Shown here: in pieces, positions 1 to 8,052 of the stretch
Numbering within the stretch: position 1 is the first letter of the stretch
Layout: each line of letters begins with the position of its first letter
Assembly: GCA_944372435.1 (NCBI GenBank)
Contig: CALVZD010000010.1
Span: 1-35,023, forward strand
Direction of reading: 5' to 3'
DNA: 35,023 bases
Source: an uncultured Clostridia bacterium
Lineage (GTDB): Bacteria > Bacillota > Clostridia > Christensenellales > UBA1242
Program-made: the position numbers and the translations under genes
Notes under the pieces: generated by a model
Told to the model about the DNA's origin: nothing
The model's input: the letters and a program-made list of their open reading frames with translations, nothing else
The model's database searches: none

Positions 1-91
1 CTTTTTTAACACGCTTTTTTAACACGCTTTTTTAACACGCTTTTTTAACACGCTTTTTTAACACGCTTTTTTAACACGCTTTTTTAACACA
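1..91. repeat. 13-bp tandem repeat array, seven copies
   Basis: The unit CTTTTTTAACACG is repeated head to tail seven times without a gap; only the last base of the seventh copy differs. The array starts at the first base of the window, so more copies may lie outside. It abuts a large palindrome (92-177) and lies downstream of the rluD stop codon. No reading frame of interest crosses it. Read on the minus strand the unit is CGTGTTAAAAAAG. The function is unknown. Confidence 0.95.
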
Positions 92-177
92 CGGGCGGAA
101 GCGCGCGCGAAAAGCGCGCCGCCTGCCTTGAAAGGCAGGCAAAAAAATTTTTTGCAAAATTTTTTTGCTTCCGCCCG
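92..177. repeat. Nested palindromic element, copy A (rluD 3' side)
   Basis: Perfect 11-bp outer arms (CGGGCGGAAGC at 92-102 and its complement at 167-177) enclose a GCGCGC hairpin, a GCCTGCCTT/AAGGCAGGC hairpin (about 121-140) and an A/T-rich hairpin centred on GCAAAATTTTTTTG. The same plan (outer stem plus three inner hairpins) recurs at 8335-8429, 13940-14028 and 14355-14445. Because it lies four bases beyond the rluD stop codon, it may also end the sepF-lspA-rluD transcript. Confidence 0.85.
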
Positions 178-181
178 CTGT

Positions 182-1090
182 TTACTCCTGAAAATCCTTG
201 AGTTTTTCGATATAACTTTCAAAATAATCCGGAAGAGGCGACAAAAACTTCATCTCCTCACCTGTTCTCGGATGTCGAAACTCCAAACTATACGAATGCA
301 AAAGCTGTCCTCTCAAACCCTTGACCGCTTTGCCGTAAAGCTCATCACCGATCACAGGGTGCCCGATAAAAGCCGAATGCACTCTGATCTGATGAGTTCT
401 GCCTGTCACGAGCGAAAACTCGACAAGCGAACAAGTTTCGTATCTTTTTTTGACGACAAAATTCGAAATCGCAAGCTTTCCTGTGGCAGACACAGCGTAT
501 TTTTTTCTGTTTTTAGGGTCACGCGCAAGAAAATTTTCGATGTGGCCGCTGTTTTCCCAAACGATTCCGTCAAGGAGCGCGAGATATTTTCTTTTCACGC
601 TTTTTTCTTTGATCATTTTGGCAAGCTCGACATGAGCGAAGTCATTCTTGGCAACCAGCATAAGACCGGATGTGTTTTTATCCAGTCTATGCACGATCCC
701 TGGCCGCAACTTGCCATTTATGCCGCTGAGGTCTTTGACTTTGGCAAGCAGGCCATTGACGAGAGTTCCACTTTTGGTGCTTTGACACGGGTGCACCACC
801 AGACCTTGCGGTTTGTCGACGACGAGCAGATCGGAGTCCTCATACACAATTTTAAAATCGACCTCTTCTGCCTTGGCCTCGATTGGCTCAGGCTGCGACT
901 GCAAAAATTCGACTTTGTCGCCGCCTTTTAAAACAAATCCAGCCTTGACCGCTGAGCCATTCACCAAAATTTTTTGTGCTTCGATCAAATTTTTGACAAA
1001 AGAGCGTGACGGAGCGTTTAAAAAAGCTGTTGCAAAAACATCCAGCCTTTTGCCGGCGTCTTCATTTTGTATTTGCGTCACTTTTTTCAT
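182..1090 (-). CDS. rluD: RluA/RluD-family 23S rRNA pseudouridine synthase
   Basis: This is a 302-residue protein with an N-terminal S4-like RNA-binding segment (about residues 12-75) and a pseudouridine synthase catalytic domain. The catalytic aspartate lies in the family motif HRLDKNTSGLMLVAKN, and the late motif GRTHQIRVH is intact. The family converts uridine to pseudouridine in structured RNA; RluD-type members act on helix 69 of 23S rRNA, but the exact target cannot be read from sequence. The start at 1090 has a good AAGGAG ribosome site and overlaps the 3' end of lspA by 29 bases, a classic lspA-rluD arrangement. It is the last gene of the sepF-lspA-rluD operon. The symbol rluD is by family; other RluA paralogs are possible. 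Confidence 0.9.
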   Translation of the reverse strand: MKKVTQIQNEDAGKRLDVFATAFLNAPSRSFVKNLIEAQKILVNGSAVKAGFVLKGGDKVEFLQSQPEPIEAKAEEVDFKIVYEDSDLLVVDKPQGLVVHPCQSTKSGTLVNGLLAKVKDLSGINGKLRPGIVHRLDKNTSGLMLVAKNDFAHVELAKMIKEKSVKRKYLALLDGIVWENSGHIENFLARDPKNRKKYAVSATGKLAISNFVVKKRYETCSLVEFSLVTGRTHQIRVHSAFIGHPVIGDELYGKAVKGLRGQLLHSYSLEFRHPRTGEEMKFLSPLPDYFESYIEKLKDFQE

Positions 1091-1586
1091 TTTTCTCCTT
1101 TTTGTAATGTTTGACGAGCGACATTATCGCGTATATCACAAAGAGCAAAACGCCCGCTGTCAGACAAATGTCGGCAACGTTAAAAACCGGAAAGCTTGGC
1201 CAAAACTCAAAGTGCAAGAAGTCGCGAACATAGCCGAAAGATATCCTGTCCACCAAGTTTCCCACGCTGCCAGCAAGCAGCAACCCAAGCGCGACATGAT
1301 AAAGAGGATGTGAAATTTTGTCGGAGATTGTATACCAAGCGATCGCTGCTAAAAAAATCAGCGTTAAGATTATGATCAAAGCATCCATGCCGGCGAGCAT
1401 CCCCCAAGCAGAGCCCTCGTTGTGCACGATGACAATGTCGATAAAGCCTGGCAAAAATGAGGCAGTCTGCCCAATTTGCATAGATGAATCCAAAAAATGC
1501 TTTGAAAGCAGGTCAAAAATGAGCATGAGCACAAAAATAGGCAGAGCTATGCACAAAAATCGTTTCAAAAGAGGCTTTTTACTCAA
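1062..1586 (-). CDS. lspA: Lipoprotein signal peptidase II (prolipoprotein signal peptidase)
   Basis: LspA is a membrane aspartyl protease that cleaves the signal peptide of lipid-modified prolipoproteins. The 174-residue protein shows four hydrophobic segments, the conserved HNEGSAWG stretch (about residues 55-62), and the two catalytic aspartates, D113 in GNLVDR and D139 in FNVADI. The C-terminus is a short Lys/Glu-rich cytoplasmic tail. The start codon is TTG; a GGAG site precedes it and it overlaps the sepF stop by 8 bases, so translational coupling is likely. It overlaps rluD by 29 bases at its other end. Confidence 0.95.
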   Translation of the reverse strand: MSKKPLLKRFLCIALPIFVLMLIFDLLSKHFLDSSMQIGQTASFLPGFIDIVIVHNEGSAWGMLAGMDALIIILTLIFLAAIAWYTISDKISHPLYHVALGLLLAGSVGNLVDRISFGYVRDFLHFEFWPSFPVFNVADICLTAGVLLFVIYAIMSLVKHYKKEKNEKSDANTK

Positions 1587-1944
1587 TTTCCACTCCCTCC
1601 GGCAGCAAAATCACGAGCACTTTTTCTTCGATGGTTTCAACCTTGCCTTTCGTGGCGGAAACATAGCCCTCCAAATAGCCCAACATCCTTTCGCGTTCTT
1701 CGGCTTCCTGCACATTGACCAAAACTGGCTCGCCAGATTTGTAAATATCCAGAGCTTTTTTGGCGCTAAAAATCCCCTCAACATAAATGACCTTGACGCC
1801 ATCAATTCTGTCAGGTTTTTCAATTTTATCTTTTTTAAGGTTGAAAGATGCTTTGGTTTCGGTTTTTTTTGGTTTTCTTTTACTTTTAACCTCGTCTTCG
1901 CTCTCAAAACCAAGCGCTCTAAAAAGTCCTCCAAAAATGCTCAT
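1579..1944 (-). CDS. sepF: SepF-like cell division protein
   Basis: This 121-residue protein starts with an amphipathic, membrane-binding-like helix (MSIFGGLFRALG). A charged linker follows, then a SepF core with the pattern GEPVLVNVQEAEERERMLGYLEGYV and a C-terminal strand ending in LLPEGVEIE. SepF anchors FtsZ to the membrane and bundles its polymers during septation in Gram-positive bacteria. It is shorter than the roughly 150 residues of Bacillus SepF because the linker is short. The ATG at 1944 has an AAGGAG site 7 bases upstream. It is the first gene of an operon with lspA and rluD, and its promoter is at 1963-1990. Confidence 0.88.
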   Translation of the reverse strand: MSIFGGLFRALGFESEDEVKSKRKPKKTETKASFNLKKDKIEKPDRIDGVKVIYVEGIFSAKKALDIYKSGEPVLVNVQEAEERERMLGYLEGYVSATKGKVETIEEKVLVILLPEGVEIE

Positions 1945-1962
1945 ATTTTTTCTCCTTAAACA

Positions 1963-1990
1963 ATTTTAGCACATAAAAAAACAAAATCAA
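1963..1990 (-). promoter_or_regulatory. Promoter of the sepF-lspA-rluD operon
   Basis: On the minus strand there is a -35 box TTGATT (1985-1990), a 16-base spacer and an extended -10 TGCTAAAAT (TAAAAT at 1963-1968). It lies about 20 bases before the sepF start codon, with the AAGGAG site in between. Confidence 0.7.
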
Positions 1991-2004
1991 AGGTTTTTTA
2001 ACAA

Positions 2005-2030
2005 GAAAAAACTCGAACTGTTGTTCGAGT
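2005..2030 (-). terminator. Rho-independent terminator of the LRR gene pair
   Basis: An 8-bp perfect hairpin ACTCGAAC-TGTT-GTTCGAGT (2011-2030) is followed on the minus strand by a run of six T. It begins at the stop codon of the 2030-2656 gene and separates it from the sepF operon. Confidence 0.85.
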
Positions 2031-2656
2031 CATCTTGTAAGAACTTTTTCTTCTGCAACGCAGTCGTTTTCCTGCCTCAGACTTTCTTTTTCCACAAACT
2101 CAGTGATACCCTTTTCAAACAATGCCATTTTAACATCTTCTAAAACACTTTGGTGTTTTGCCCTGGCTTTTTCGCCACTATGTCTCAAAGCTTTGTTTAG
2201 TTTTACCTCTCGTGCAAAGTTGCTTTTTGTGTCATAAACCACGATTGATATTGTGCCAGGATTGCCAGCAAGCCAGGTGTCTCGCGTGTCAAACATCTGC
2301 TTTGAGCAAGCGATGATTTCAAGACTTGGACAACGCAAAAAAACTTTGTTCCCCATTTTTTTTACGCTTTCAGGAATTATTATGTTTTTTAATGAAACAT
2401 CGCCATAAAACGCTTTGTCGCCAATCTCCTCCAACCCTTCATTCAGCTCAACATTTGTCAAAGATTCAATATTTGCAAACGCAGCATATGGGATTTTTTT
2501 AACTCCCTCTTGAACGACAACCCTGTTGACTGTTTCCTCAGCATGCACCAAAGGATTCATGATGCTTTTTTGAGAAATTACGATAATATTTTCTTTAGGA
2601 TTATGCTTTTCTGCCAAAATTTTTGCTTTTTCAGCTGTGGTTAATTTTGTTTTCAT
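2030..2656 (-). CDS. Leucine-rich repeat (LRR_5/BspA-type) protein, second of a tandem pair
   Basis: This is a 208-residue protein whose middle part (about residues 45-120) has BspA-type leucine-rich repeats. The recurring pattern is EGVKKIPYAAFANIESL, then EGLEEIGDKAFYGDVSLK, then ESVKKMGNKVFLRCPSLE. The N-terminus has no signal peptide or membrane segment, so it should act in the cytoplasm, unlike typical surface BspA proteins. The C-terminal third is charged and of unknown type. It is clearly paralogous to the upstream gene at 2669-3214 through the whole LRR region and the AGNPGT segment after it. The start has an AAGGAG site six bases upstream, and 12 bases separate it from the upstream gene, so the two form one operon. 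The function is unknown; LRRs usually bind proteins. Confidence 0.8.
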   Translation of the reverse strand: MKTKLTTAEKAKILAEKHNPKENIIVISQKSIMNPLVHAEETVNRVVVQEGVKKIPYAAFANIESLTNVELNEGLEEIGDKAFYGDVSLKNIIIPESVKKMGNKVFLRCPSLEIIACSKQMFDTRDTWLAGNPGTISIVVYDTKSNFAREVKLNKALRHSGEKARAKHQSVLEDVKMALFEKGITEFVEKESLRQENDCVAEEKVLTR

Positions 2657-2668
2657 TTTTTCTCCTTT

Positions 2669-3214
2669 TTAACAATCAAGCTCGAGCTCAAAGTCTTTTA
2701 TTCTAGTTCTTCTGATTGGAGATGTTATGCCTTTTTTGCGAAGTTTTTCTTTTATTTTTTTTAAAGAATTTTCGTGCATCTTCATTCCTTCAGGATCCCA
2801 ATAACTTCTCACATTGTTGACAACAACTTCTTTAGCGTAATTTTTTTGTGTATTGTAAATGACTATAGTCAGAGTTCCAGGATTACCTGCGAGCCATATA
2901 TCTCTTTTTTGAAACATTTCTTCTGAACAAGCCACAACTTCCAAGGCTGAACACTGAAAAAATGCCTCCTTCCCAATACGTTTGATATTTTCTGGTAGCA
3001 CGACACTATCTAGCGATATATTTCGATAGAAGGCTTTCTCCTCAATTTCTTCAAGTTCATCATTAAATTCTACATCATAAATGTGCTCGTTCCTTGAAAA
3101 AGTTGCAAACGGAATTTTTTTTACGCCTTTTTCAAACTTAACTTTGCCCACTGCGTCATCTGAGAACATCCCAGCGCACATATATGTAGTTGGCTTTATT
3201 GTGAGTATTTTCAT
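2669..3214 (-). CDS. Leucine-rich repeat (LRR_5/BspA-type) protein, first of a tandem pair
   Basis: This is a 181-residue paralog of the gene at 2030-2656. It has three LRR_5 units (KGVKKIPFATFSRNE, DELEEIEEKAFYRNISL, ENIKRIGKEAFFQCSAL), then a shared segment containing AGNPGTLTIVIYNT and a lysine-rich C-terminal tail. There is no signal peptide. The longer reading frame begins at 3235, but ATG 3214 is the better start: AAAGGA lies nine bases before it, and the -10 box at 3238-3243 puts the transcript start at about 3231, below the upstream ATG. It is the first gene of the two-gene unit. The function is unknown. Confidence 0.8.
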   Translation of the reverse strand: MKILTIKPTTYMCAGMFSDDAVGKVKFEKGVKKIPFATFSRNEHIYDVEFNDELEEIEEKAFYRNISLDSVVLPENIKRIGKEAFFQCSALEVVACSEEMFQKRDIWLAGNPGTLTIVIYNTQKNYAKEVVVNNVRSYWDPEGMKMHENSLKKIKEKLRKKGITSPIRRTRIKDFELELDC

Positions 3215-3237
3215 AATTTTTCCTTTTGTATACAATT

Positions 3238-3266
3238 ATTATATCTGCATTTTGACGCCAAATCAA
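3238..3266 (-). promoter_or_regulatory. Promoter of the LRR gene pair
   Basis: On the minus strand there is a -35 TTGATT (3261-3266), exactly 17 bases of spacer and a perfect -10 TATAAT (3238-3243). It predicts a leader of about 17 nt carrying the AAAGGA site of the gene starting at 3214. Confidence 0.8.
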
Positions 3267-3325
3267 TAGGTTTTTTAATATTTATATACAAAATTCAATT
3301 TTTTTTTGACCAAAATGAAATATGG

Positions 3326-3356
3326 AATAAAAAACCGAGGCCGAAAGCCTCGGTTT
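3326..3356 (-). terminator. Rho-independent terminator of the str operon (after tuf)
   Basis: A ten-base stem AAACCGAGGC-CGAAA-GCCTCGGTTT (3332-3356) is followed on the minus strand by T-rich sequence. It lies 14 bases beyond the tuf stop codon. Confidence 0.9.
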
Positions 3357-3369
3357 AAAGTTAAATTGA

Positions 3370-4572
3370 TTATTCGATTATTGTTGAAACAACACCTGAA
3401 CCAACCGTTCTGCCGCCCTCGCGGATAGCGAAACGCAATCCTTCTTCGATAGCGATAGGAGTGATGAGCGAAATTGTCATCTTAACGTGGTCGCCTGGCA
3501 TAACCATTTCAACGCCCTTTTCGAGTTCGATCGTTCCGGTAACGTCAGTTGTTCTGAAATAGAACTGAGGTCTGTAACCGTTGAAGAATGGAGTGTGACG
3601 TCCGCCTTCCTCTTTCTTCAAAACGTAAACCTGAGCGGTGAATTTTGTGTGAGGGTGGATTGAACCTGGTTTGCAAAGCACCTGTCCTCTTTCGATTTCA
3701 GATCTTTGGATACCACGGAGAAGCAGACCAACGTTGTCACCTGCTCTTGCTTCGTCAAGAAGCTTTCTGAACATTTCAACGCCGGTGATAACTGTTTGCT
3801 TTTTAGCTCCCATACCAACGATTTCAACTGGGTCGTTCATTCTGATCACGCCGCGCTCAACTCTACCAGTTGCAACGGTTCCGCGTCCTGTGATGGTGAA
3901 CACGTCTTCAACAGGCATAAGGAAAGGCTTGTCGGTGTCGCGCTGTGGCTCTGGGATGTAAGAGTCAAGAGCGTCCAAAAGTTCTTGGATGCATGCGCAA
4001 GCTGGATCATCAAATTTGCCAGCTTTGCCTGCTTCGAGAGCTTTGAGAGCTGATCCTTTGATGATAGGTGTTTTGTCGCCTGGAAAATCGTATTCAGTGA
4101 GAAGGTCTCTGATTTCCATCTCAACGAGTTCCAAAAGTTCTGGGTCGTCAACTTGGTCAGTTTTGTTCATGAAAACGACGATATAAGGAACGCCAACCTG
4201 TCTTGCAAGCAGGATGTGCTCTCTTGTTTGAGGCATTGGGCCGTCGGTTGCAGCAACAACCAGAATAGCGCCGTCCATCTGAGCAGCACCGGTGATCATG
4301 TTTTTAACATAATCCGCGTGTCCCGGGCAGTCAACGTGAGCGTAGTGACGCTTTGCTGTTTCATACTCAACGTGAGCGGTGTTGATTGTGATTCCGCGAG
4401 CTTTCTCCTCTGGTGCTTTGTCGATTTGGTCATAATCCATTTTTTCTGCCAAACCTTTTCCAGCTGCATACATGGTGATAGCAGCGGTGAGCGTTGTTTT
4501 ACCGTGGTCAACGTGACCGATAGTTCCAACGTTTACGTGTGGTTTTGATCTATCAAAAACTCCTTTAGCCAT
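3370..4572 (-). CDS. tuf: Translation elongation factor Tu
   Basis: EF-Tu delivers aminoacyl-tRNA to the ribosome as a GTP complex. The 400-residue length is normal. The GTPase motifs are intact: P-loop GHVDHGKT (19-26), switch [18 protein letters not shown] (about 81-85), NKTD, and GSALKAL. Domain II (ATGRVERG, about residue 230 on) and domain III ([11 protein letters not shown] to the C-terminus) follow. An AGGAG site precedes ATG 4572. It is the last gene of the str operon and also has its own promoter in the fusA-tuf gap, as expected for a very highly expressed gene. Confidence 0.99.
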   Translation of the reverse strand: MAKGVFDRSKPHVNVGTIGHVDHGKTTLTAAITMYAAGKGLAEKMDYDQIDKAPEEKARGITINTAHVEYETAKRHYAHVDCPGHADYVKNMITGAAQMDGAILVVAATDGPMPQTREHILLARQVGVPYIVVFMNKTDQVDDPELLELVEMEIRDLLTEYDFPGDKTPIIKGSALKALEAGKAGKFDDPACACIQELLDALDSYIPEPQRDTDKPFLMPVEDVFTITGRGTVATGRVERGVIRMNDPVEIVGMGAKKQTVITGVEMFRKLLDEARAGDNVGLLLRGIQRSEIERGQVLCKPGSIHPHTKFTAQVYVLKKEEGGRHTPFFNGYRPQFYFRTTDVTGTIELEKGVEMVMPGDHVKMTISLITPIAIEEGLRFAIREGGRTVGSGVVSTIIE

Positions 4573-4607
4573 TTTAATTAAATCTCCTTTTTTGATTTTA
4601 CTTTGTT

Positions 4608-4636
4608 ATTCTAGCACACTTTAAAATTATTTCCAA
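4608..4636 (-). promoter_or_regulatory. Internal promoter for tuf
   Basis: On the minus strand there is a -35 TTGGAA (4631-4636), a 17-base spacer and an extended -10 TGCTAGAAT (TAGAAT at 4608-4613). It lies in the 108-base gap between fusA and tuf, about 36 bases above the tuf start. A weak AAATGTT/AACATTT hairpin (about 4635-4655) lies just upstream of it. Confidence 0.7.
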
Positions 4637-4680
4637 ATGTTTTTAACAACATTTTTCAAAAAATTATTGTATGTGCAAAG

Positions 4681-6756
4681 TTATTTTTTTGCTCTTTCGC
4701 CGATAACTTTTTCAGCGATAGATTTTGGAACTTCCTGATATTTGAGCGGCTCCATAACATAGGTTCCTCGCCCCTGCGTTTGAGAGCGCAGGTCGGTTGC
4801 GTAGCCGAACATTTCAGAAAGTGGAACTTCGGCGTTGACGATTTGGATGCCGAGTGTGGATTCAGTTCCTGTCAAGATGCCTCGACGAGAGGTCAAGTTG
4901 CCCATAACCGTTCCAAGATAGTCGTCAGGCACTTCGACTGACACCTTCATGATAGGCTCCAAAAGCACTGGATTTGCCTTTTTTGCGCCGTCTTGGAATG
5001 CGAGTGATCCTGCGATTTTGAACGCCATTTCTGACGAGTCGACTTCGTGGAAGGATCCGTCGATGACGGTGACTTTGAAGTCAACTGTTTCATAGCCGGC
5101 AACCACTCCGTTCATCCTCGCCTCGTTTATGCCGTTGTTGATAGGCTGAATATATTCTTTCGGGATAGATCCGCCGACGGTTTTGTCCACAAATTCATAA
5201 CCTGAGCCAGGCTCAAGCGGTTCCATCTCGATGATGCAGTGACCATATTGTCCTTTACCACCTGACTGACGGATATACTTGCCTTCCGCTCTAACCGGCT
5301 TTCTGATCGTCTCTTTGTAAGAAACTTGCGGATCGCCGATGTTTGCCTCAACTTTGAACTCTCTCAAAAGCCTGTCAACGATGATTTCAAGGTGAAGCTC
5401 GCCCATTCCTGCGATAAGGGTTTGCCCTGTCTCTTGGTTGGTGCTAACTCTGAAAGTTGGGTCTTCGCGCATAAGTTTTGCAAGCGCGATAGCCATTTTT
5501 TCTTGCATATCTTTGGTTTTTGGCTCGATAGCAAGCTGAATAACTGGCTCTGGGAACTCCATGCTTTCAAGCTGGATAGGATGCTTTTCGTCGCAAAGTG
5601 TGTGTCCGGTTATCGTGTCTTTAAGGCCGACGATAGCGGCGATGTCACCTGCGCCAACCTCACTGATCTCCTGACGGTTGTTCGCGTGCATTCTGATAAG
5701 TCTTCCCACGCGCTCCTGCTTGCCCGTGATTGAGTTGTAAACATATGAGCCTGCTTTCAAAAGCCCGCTGTAAACGCGGAAGAATGTCAAGCCGCCCACG
5801 AACGGATCGGTCATGATTTTGAATGCGAGCCCTGAGAATGGAGCAGTTTCGCTGGCCTCACGAGTCTCCTCGAGGCCGGTGTCTGGGTTGATGCCCTTGA
5901 TTGGTGGGATGTCAACTGGCGATGGCAGATACTCTACCATTGCGTCGAGCAGCATCTGAACGCCTTTGTTTTTGTAAGATGATCCGCAAAGGATTGGTGT
6001 GAATTTTCGTTCGATGGTTCCCTTTCTGATTGCGGCTTTAAGCTCGTCTATGCTGATCTCGTCGCCCTCGAAATATCTTTCGAGAAGCGCATCATCTGTC
6101 TCGACGATCTTTTCAATCATCTCATCGTGAAGTTTTTGTGCTTCTTTTTTGTATTCCTCTGGGATGTCGGCGATCTCAAACTGCTGGCCCATTTCATCTT
6201 TATATATCTCTGCTTTCATAGTGAGCAAGTCGATGATGCCACTGAAAGTTTCGGCAGAGCCGATGTTGAGCTGAATTGGAAGCGGAACAGTTTTCAGCCT
6301 GTTTTTGATTGAGTCGATGCAGCCCATATAGTCAGCGGCATCTCTGTCCATTTTGTTGACATAAATGATGGTTGGAACGTGATATTTGGTAGCCTGACGC
6401 CAAACAGTTTCTGTCTGAGGCTGCACTTTGTCGCGACCGCTGAGCACGAGCACGGCTCCGTCCAAAACTTTGAGCGAGCGCTCAACCTCCACCGTAAAGT
6501 CCACGTGACCTGGAGTGTCGATGATGTTGATTTTGTGACCCTTCCAAGTGCAGGTTGTGCAGGCTGATGTGATGGTGATCCCTCTTTCTTGCTCCTGAGC
6601 CATCCAGTCCATGGTGGCCTGACCATCGTGAACCTCGCCGATTTTGTGGCTTTTGCCGGTGTAGAACAAAATACGCTCAGTTGTGGTGGTTTTCCCTGCG
6701 TCGATGTGTGCCATGATTCCAACGTTTCTTGTCAATTTTAAATCGGATGTAGGCAT
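4681..6756 (-). CDS. fusA: Translation elongation factor G
   Basis: EF-G drives ribosomal translocation and, with RRF, recycling. The 691-residue protein has the GTPase domain with [15 protein letters not shown] (P-loop about 16-23), [16 protein letters not shown] and NKMDR. Domain II follows at about residue 300, and domains III-V run to the C-terminus, including GMGELHLEI and the domain IV loop region around SGGKGQYGH. The segment after DTPGHVDF reads [18 protein letters not shown], where many EF-G proteins have GGVEPQSETVWRQA. This is a mild lineage variant and the fold should be unaffected. An AGGAG site precedes ATG 6756. It is the third gene of the str operon, but 426 bases of palindromic DNA separate it from rpsG. 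Confidence 0.98.
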   Translation of the reverse strand: MPTSDLKLTRNVGIMAHIDAGKTTTTERILFYTGKSHKIGEVHDGQATMDWMAQEQERGITITSACTTCTWKGHKINIIDTPGHVDFTVEVERSLKVLDGAVLVLSGRDKVQPQTETVWRQATKYHVPTIIYVNKMDRDAADYMGCIDSIKNRLKTVPLPIQLNIGSAETFSGIIDLLTMKAEIYKDEMGQQFEIADIPEEYKKEAQKLHDEMIEKIVETDDALLERYFEGDEISIDELKAAIRKGTIERKFTPILCGSSYKNKGVQMLLDAMVEYLPSPVDIPPIKGINPDTGLEETREASETAPFSGLAFKIMTDPFVGGLTFFRVYSGLLKAGSYVYNSITGKQERVGRLIRMHANNRQEISEVGAGDIAAIVGLKDTITGHTLCDEKHPIQLESMEFPEPVIQLAIEPKTKDMQEKMAIALAKLMREDPTFRVSTNQETGQTLIAGMGELHLEIIVDRLLREFKVEANIGDPQVSYKETIRKPVRAEGKYIRQSGGKGQYGHCIIEMEPLEPGSGYEFVDKTVGGSIPKEYIQPINNGINEARMNGVVAGYETVDFKVTVIDGSFHEVDSSEMAFKIAGSLAFQDGAKKANPVLLEPIMKVSVEVPDDYLGTVMGNLTSRRGILTGTESTLGIQIVNAEVPLSEMFGYATDLRSQTQGRGTYVMEPLKYQEVPKSIAEKVIGERAKK

Positions 6757-6852
6757 TTTTGTTTTCTCCTATTATTTTTTTATTTACATTTTTTCGAATT
6801 TCATAATTTTGTTTGCTTTTTTGAGCTTGCGAAGGCAAAAAGTTTCAACCTC

Positions 6853-6928
6853 TTGCTCGCAAAGCCCTTCTTCGCACGAGAGTAAGCGCAAAATGCTTCA
6901 GCATTTTCGTTTGGCGCTTAGTGAGCAA
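6853..6928. repeat. Nested palindrome in the rpsG-fusA gap, element 1
   Basis: Outer arms TTGCTCGC (6853-6860) and GTGAGCAA (6921-6928) pair with one G-U. Inside, TAAGCGC (6883-6889) pairs with GCGCTTA (6914-6920), and directly within that AAAATGCT (6890-6897) pairs with AGCATTTT (6900-6907). No coding sequence is seen. The transcript from rpsL to fusA would have to pass through it. Confidence 0.7.
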
Positions 6929-6961
6929 ATTTGCTTTTTTCTTTAACCTATTGAAACAAAG

Positions 6962-7107
6962 TCGCGACGGCGGAGCAAACTTCGCTTTTGTCTTGCGTTT
7001 GCTTGCGCAAACTGTGAGACACTTTCGCTCGTTTTCTCCTTTTCTCCAAAAATGTGAACATTTTCGGAGGCCTCAAAGTGTGAGTGCGAGCTCGCGTTTG
7101 GTCGCGA
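6962..7107. repeat. Nested palindrome in the rpsG-fusA gap, element 2
   Basis: Outer arms TCGCGAC (6962-6968) and GTCGCGA (7101-7107) are perfect complements. Inside, ACACTTT (7019-7025) pairs with AAAGTGT (7075-7081), a CTCC/GGAG-flanked AAAATGT/ACATTTT hairpin sits at about 7044-7070, and a GTTTGC-TTGC-GCAAAC hairpin sits at about 6997-7012. The stretch is larger than the other elements. No gene was found in it on either strand. Confidence 0.6.
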
Positions 7108-7111
7108 GAGA

Positions 7112-7182
7112 GGCGAAAAGCAAACGATAGCGTTTCAGCGCCGCATCATATGCGGCAAGAAACTTGAGTGCAGCTTTTCGCC
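7112..7182. repeat. Nested palindrome abutting the rpsG stop codon, element 3
   Basis: Ten-base outer arms GGCGAAAAGC (7112-7121) and GCTTTTCGCC (7173-7182) are perfect complements, and the second arm ends exactly where the rpsG stop codon begins (7183). A GCCGCATCATATGCGGC hairpin lies inside, at about 7139-7155. It could act as an attenuator or 3'-end stabiliser between rpsG and fusA. Confidence 0.7.
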
Positions 7183-7656
7183 TTACCATCTATAATGTGC
7201 GAAAGCCTTGTTTGCCTCTGCCATTCTGTGAAGCTCGTCTCTTCTTTTGATTGAAGCGCCGGTTTCGTTGTAGGCATCCATGATCTCGCCTGCGAGTTTT
7301 TCGAACATATTTCTTTCAGCAGAGCGTTTTCTTGCGAAAGTCACCATCCATCTGATTGCAAGAGTTTGGCGTCTTTCTGGTCTGATTTCAACTGGCACTT
7401 GATAGTTTGCTCCGCCCACTCTGCGGCTTTTGGTTTCGAGAACAGGCTTAACATTTTCAAGGGCTTTGTTGAACACGTCAAGTGGTTCCAGTCCCATTTT
7501 TTCCTTGATTATGTCAAAAGCGTCATAGACAATGCTTTGTGCGAGCGACTTTTTGCCGTCACGCATAACTTGATTGATGAGTTTTGTCACTGTCTTGCTT
7601 TTGTAAATTGGATCAGGAAGAACTGGTTTTTTTACTGCGGCATTTCTTCTAGCCAT
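7183..7656 (-). CDS. rpsG: 30S ribosomal protein S7
   Basis: S7 is a primary binder of the 3' major domain of 16S rRNA and lines the mRNA exit/E site. The 157-residue length is normal. The sequence shows the typical [22 protein letters not shown] start, the [11 protein letters not shown] beta-hairpin region, the [14 protein letters not shown] helix and the [21 protein letters not shown] end. An AGGAGG site lies before ATG 7656, 21 bases beyond the rpsL stop. It is the second gene of the str operon. In enteric bacteria S7 represses its own operon; whether the leader seen here serves that role is unknown. Confidence 0.99.
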   Translation of the reverse strand: MARRNAAVKKPVLPDPIYKSKTVTKLINQVMRDGKKSLAQSIVYDAFDIIKEKMGLEPLDVFNKALENVKPVLETKSRRVGGANYQVPVEIRPERRQTLAIRWMVTFARKRSAERNMFEKLAGEIMDAYNETGASIKRRDELHRMAEANKAFAHYRW

Positions 7657-7677
7657 TGTGATTTCCTCCTATTAAAT

Positions 7678-8052
7678 TTACTTTTTAGGGCGTTTTGCGC
7701 CGTATTTGGAACGAGACTGGCTGCGTTTTGCAACGCCTGCTGCGTCGAGAGTTCCTCTGATGATGTGATATCTCACACCTGGAAGGTCCTTAACCCTGCC
7801 TCCACGAACAAGCACAAGGCTGTGTTCTTGAAGGTTGTGGCCAATGCCTGGAATGTAGCAAGTTCCTTCCTGCCCATTAGAAAACTTCACTCTGGCAATT
7901 TTGCGAAGAGCTGAGTTAGGTTTCTTTGGGGTAGCAGTTCTAACTGAAAGGCAAACGCCGCGCTTTTGAGGGCATTCGTTGAGAAGCGGTGATTTTGACT
8001 TTTTCTCAAATGTTTTCCTTCCCTTGTTGACCAGCTGATTAAATGTAGGCAT
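7678..8052 (-). CDS. rpsL: 30S ribosomal protein S12
   Basis: S12 sits at the decoding centre. The sequence contains [18 protein letters not shown] and the [17 protein letters not shown] loop that carries the streptomycin-sensitive positions; both loops look wild type. The reading frame can be extended by two codons to a TTG at 8058, but the AAGGAGG site lies one base from that TTG and seven bases from ATG 8052, so I take ATG 8052 (protein of 124 residues, starting MPTFNQLV). It is the first gene of the str operon, behind a leader of about 190 nt with a consensus promoter at 8251-8279. Confidence 0.98.
   Translation of the reverse strand: MPTFNQLVNKGRKTFEKKSKSPLLNECPQKRGVCLSVRTATPKKPNSALRKIARVKFSNGQEGTCYIPGIGHNLQEHSLVLVRGGRVKDLPGVRYHIIRGTLDAAGVAKRSQSRSKYGAKRPKK

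Noticed and set aside
6294..6722. 142-codon open frame within fusA
   Set aside because: It is a shadow of the fusA frame: no ribosome site and low-complexity composition. The same holds for many open frames opposite or inside tuf, dnaK, pcrA and the GLUG gene.
4681..6756. Ribosome-protection tetracycline resistance protein
   Set aside because: The protein has an ordinary EF-G GTPase and domain IV, 691 residues, and sits in the str operon, so fusA is the correct call.
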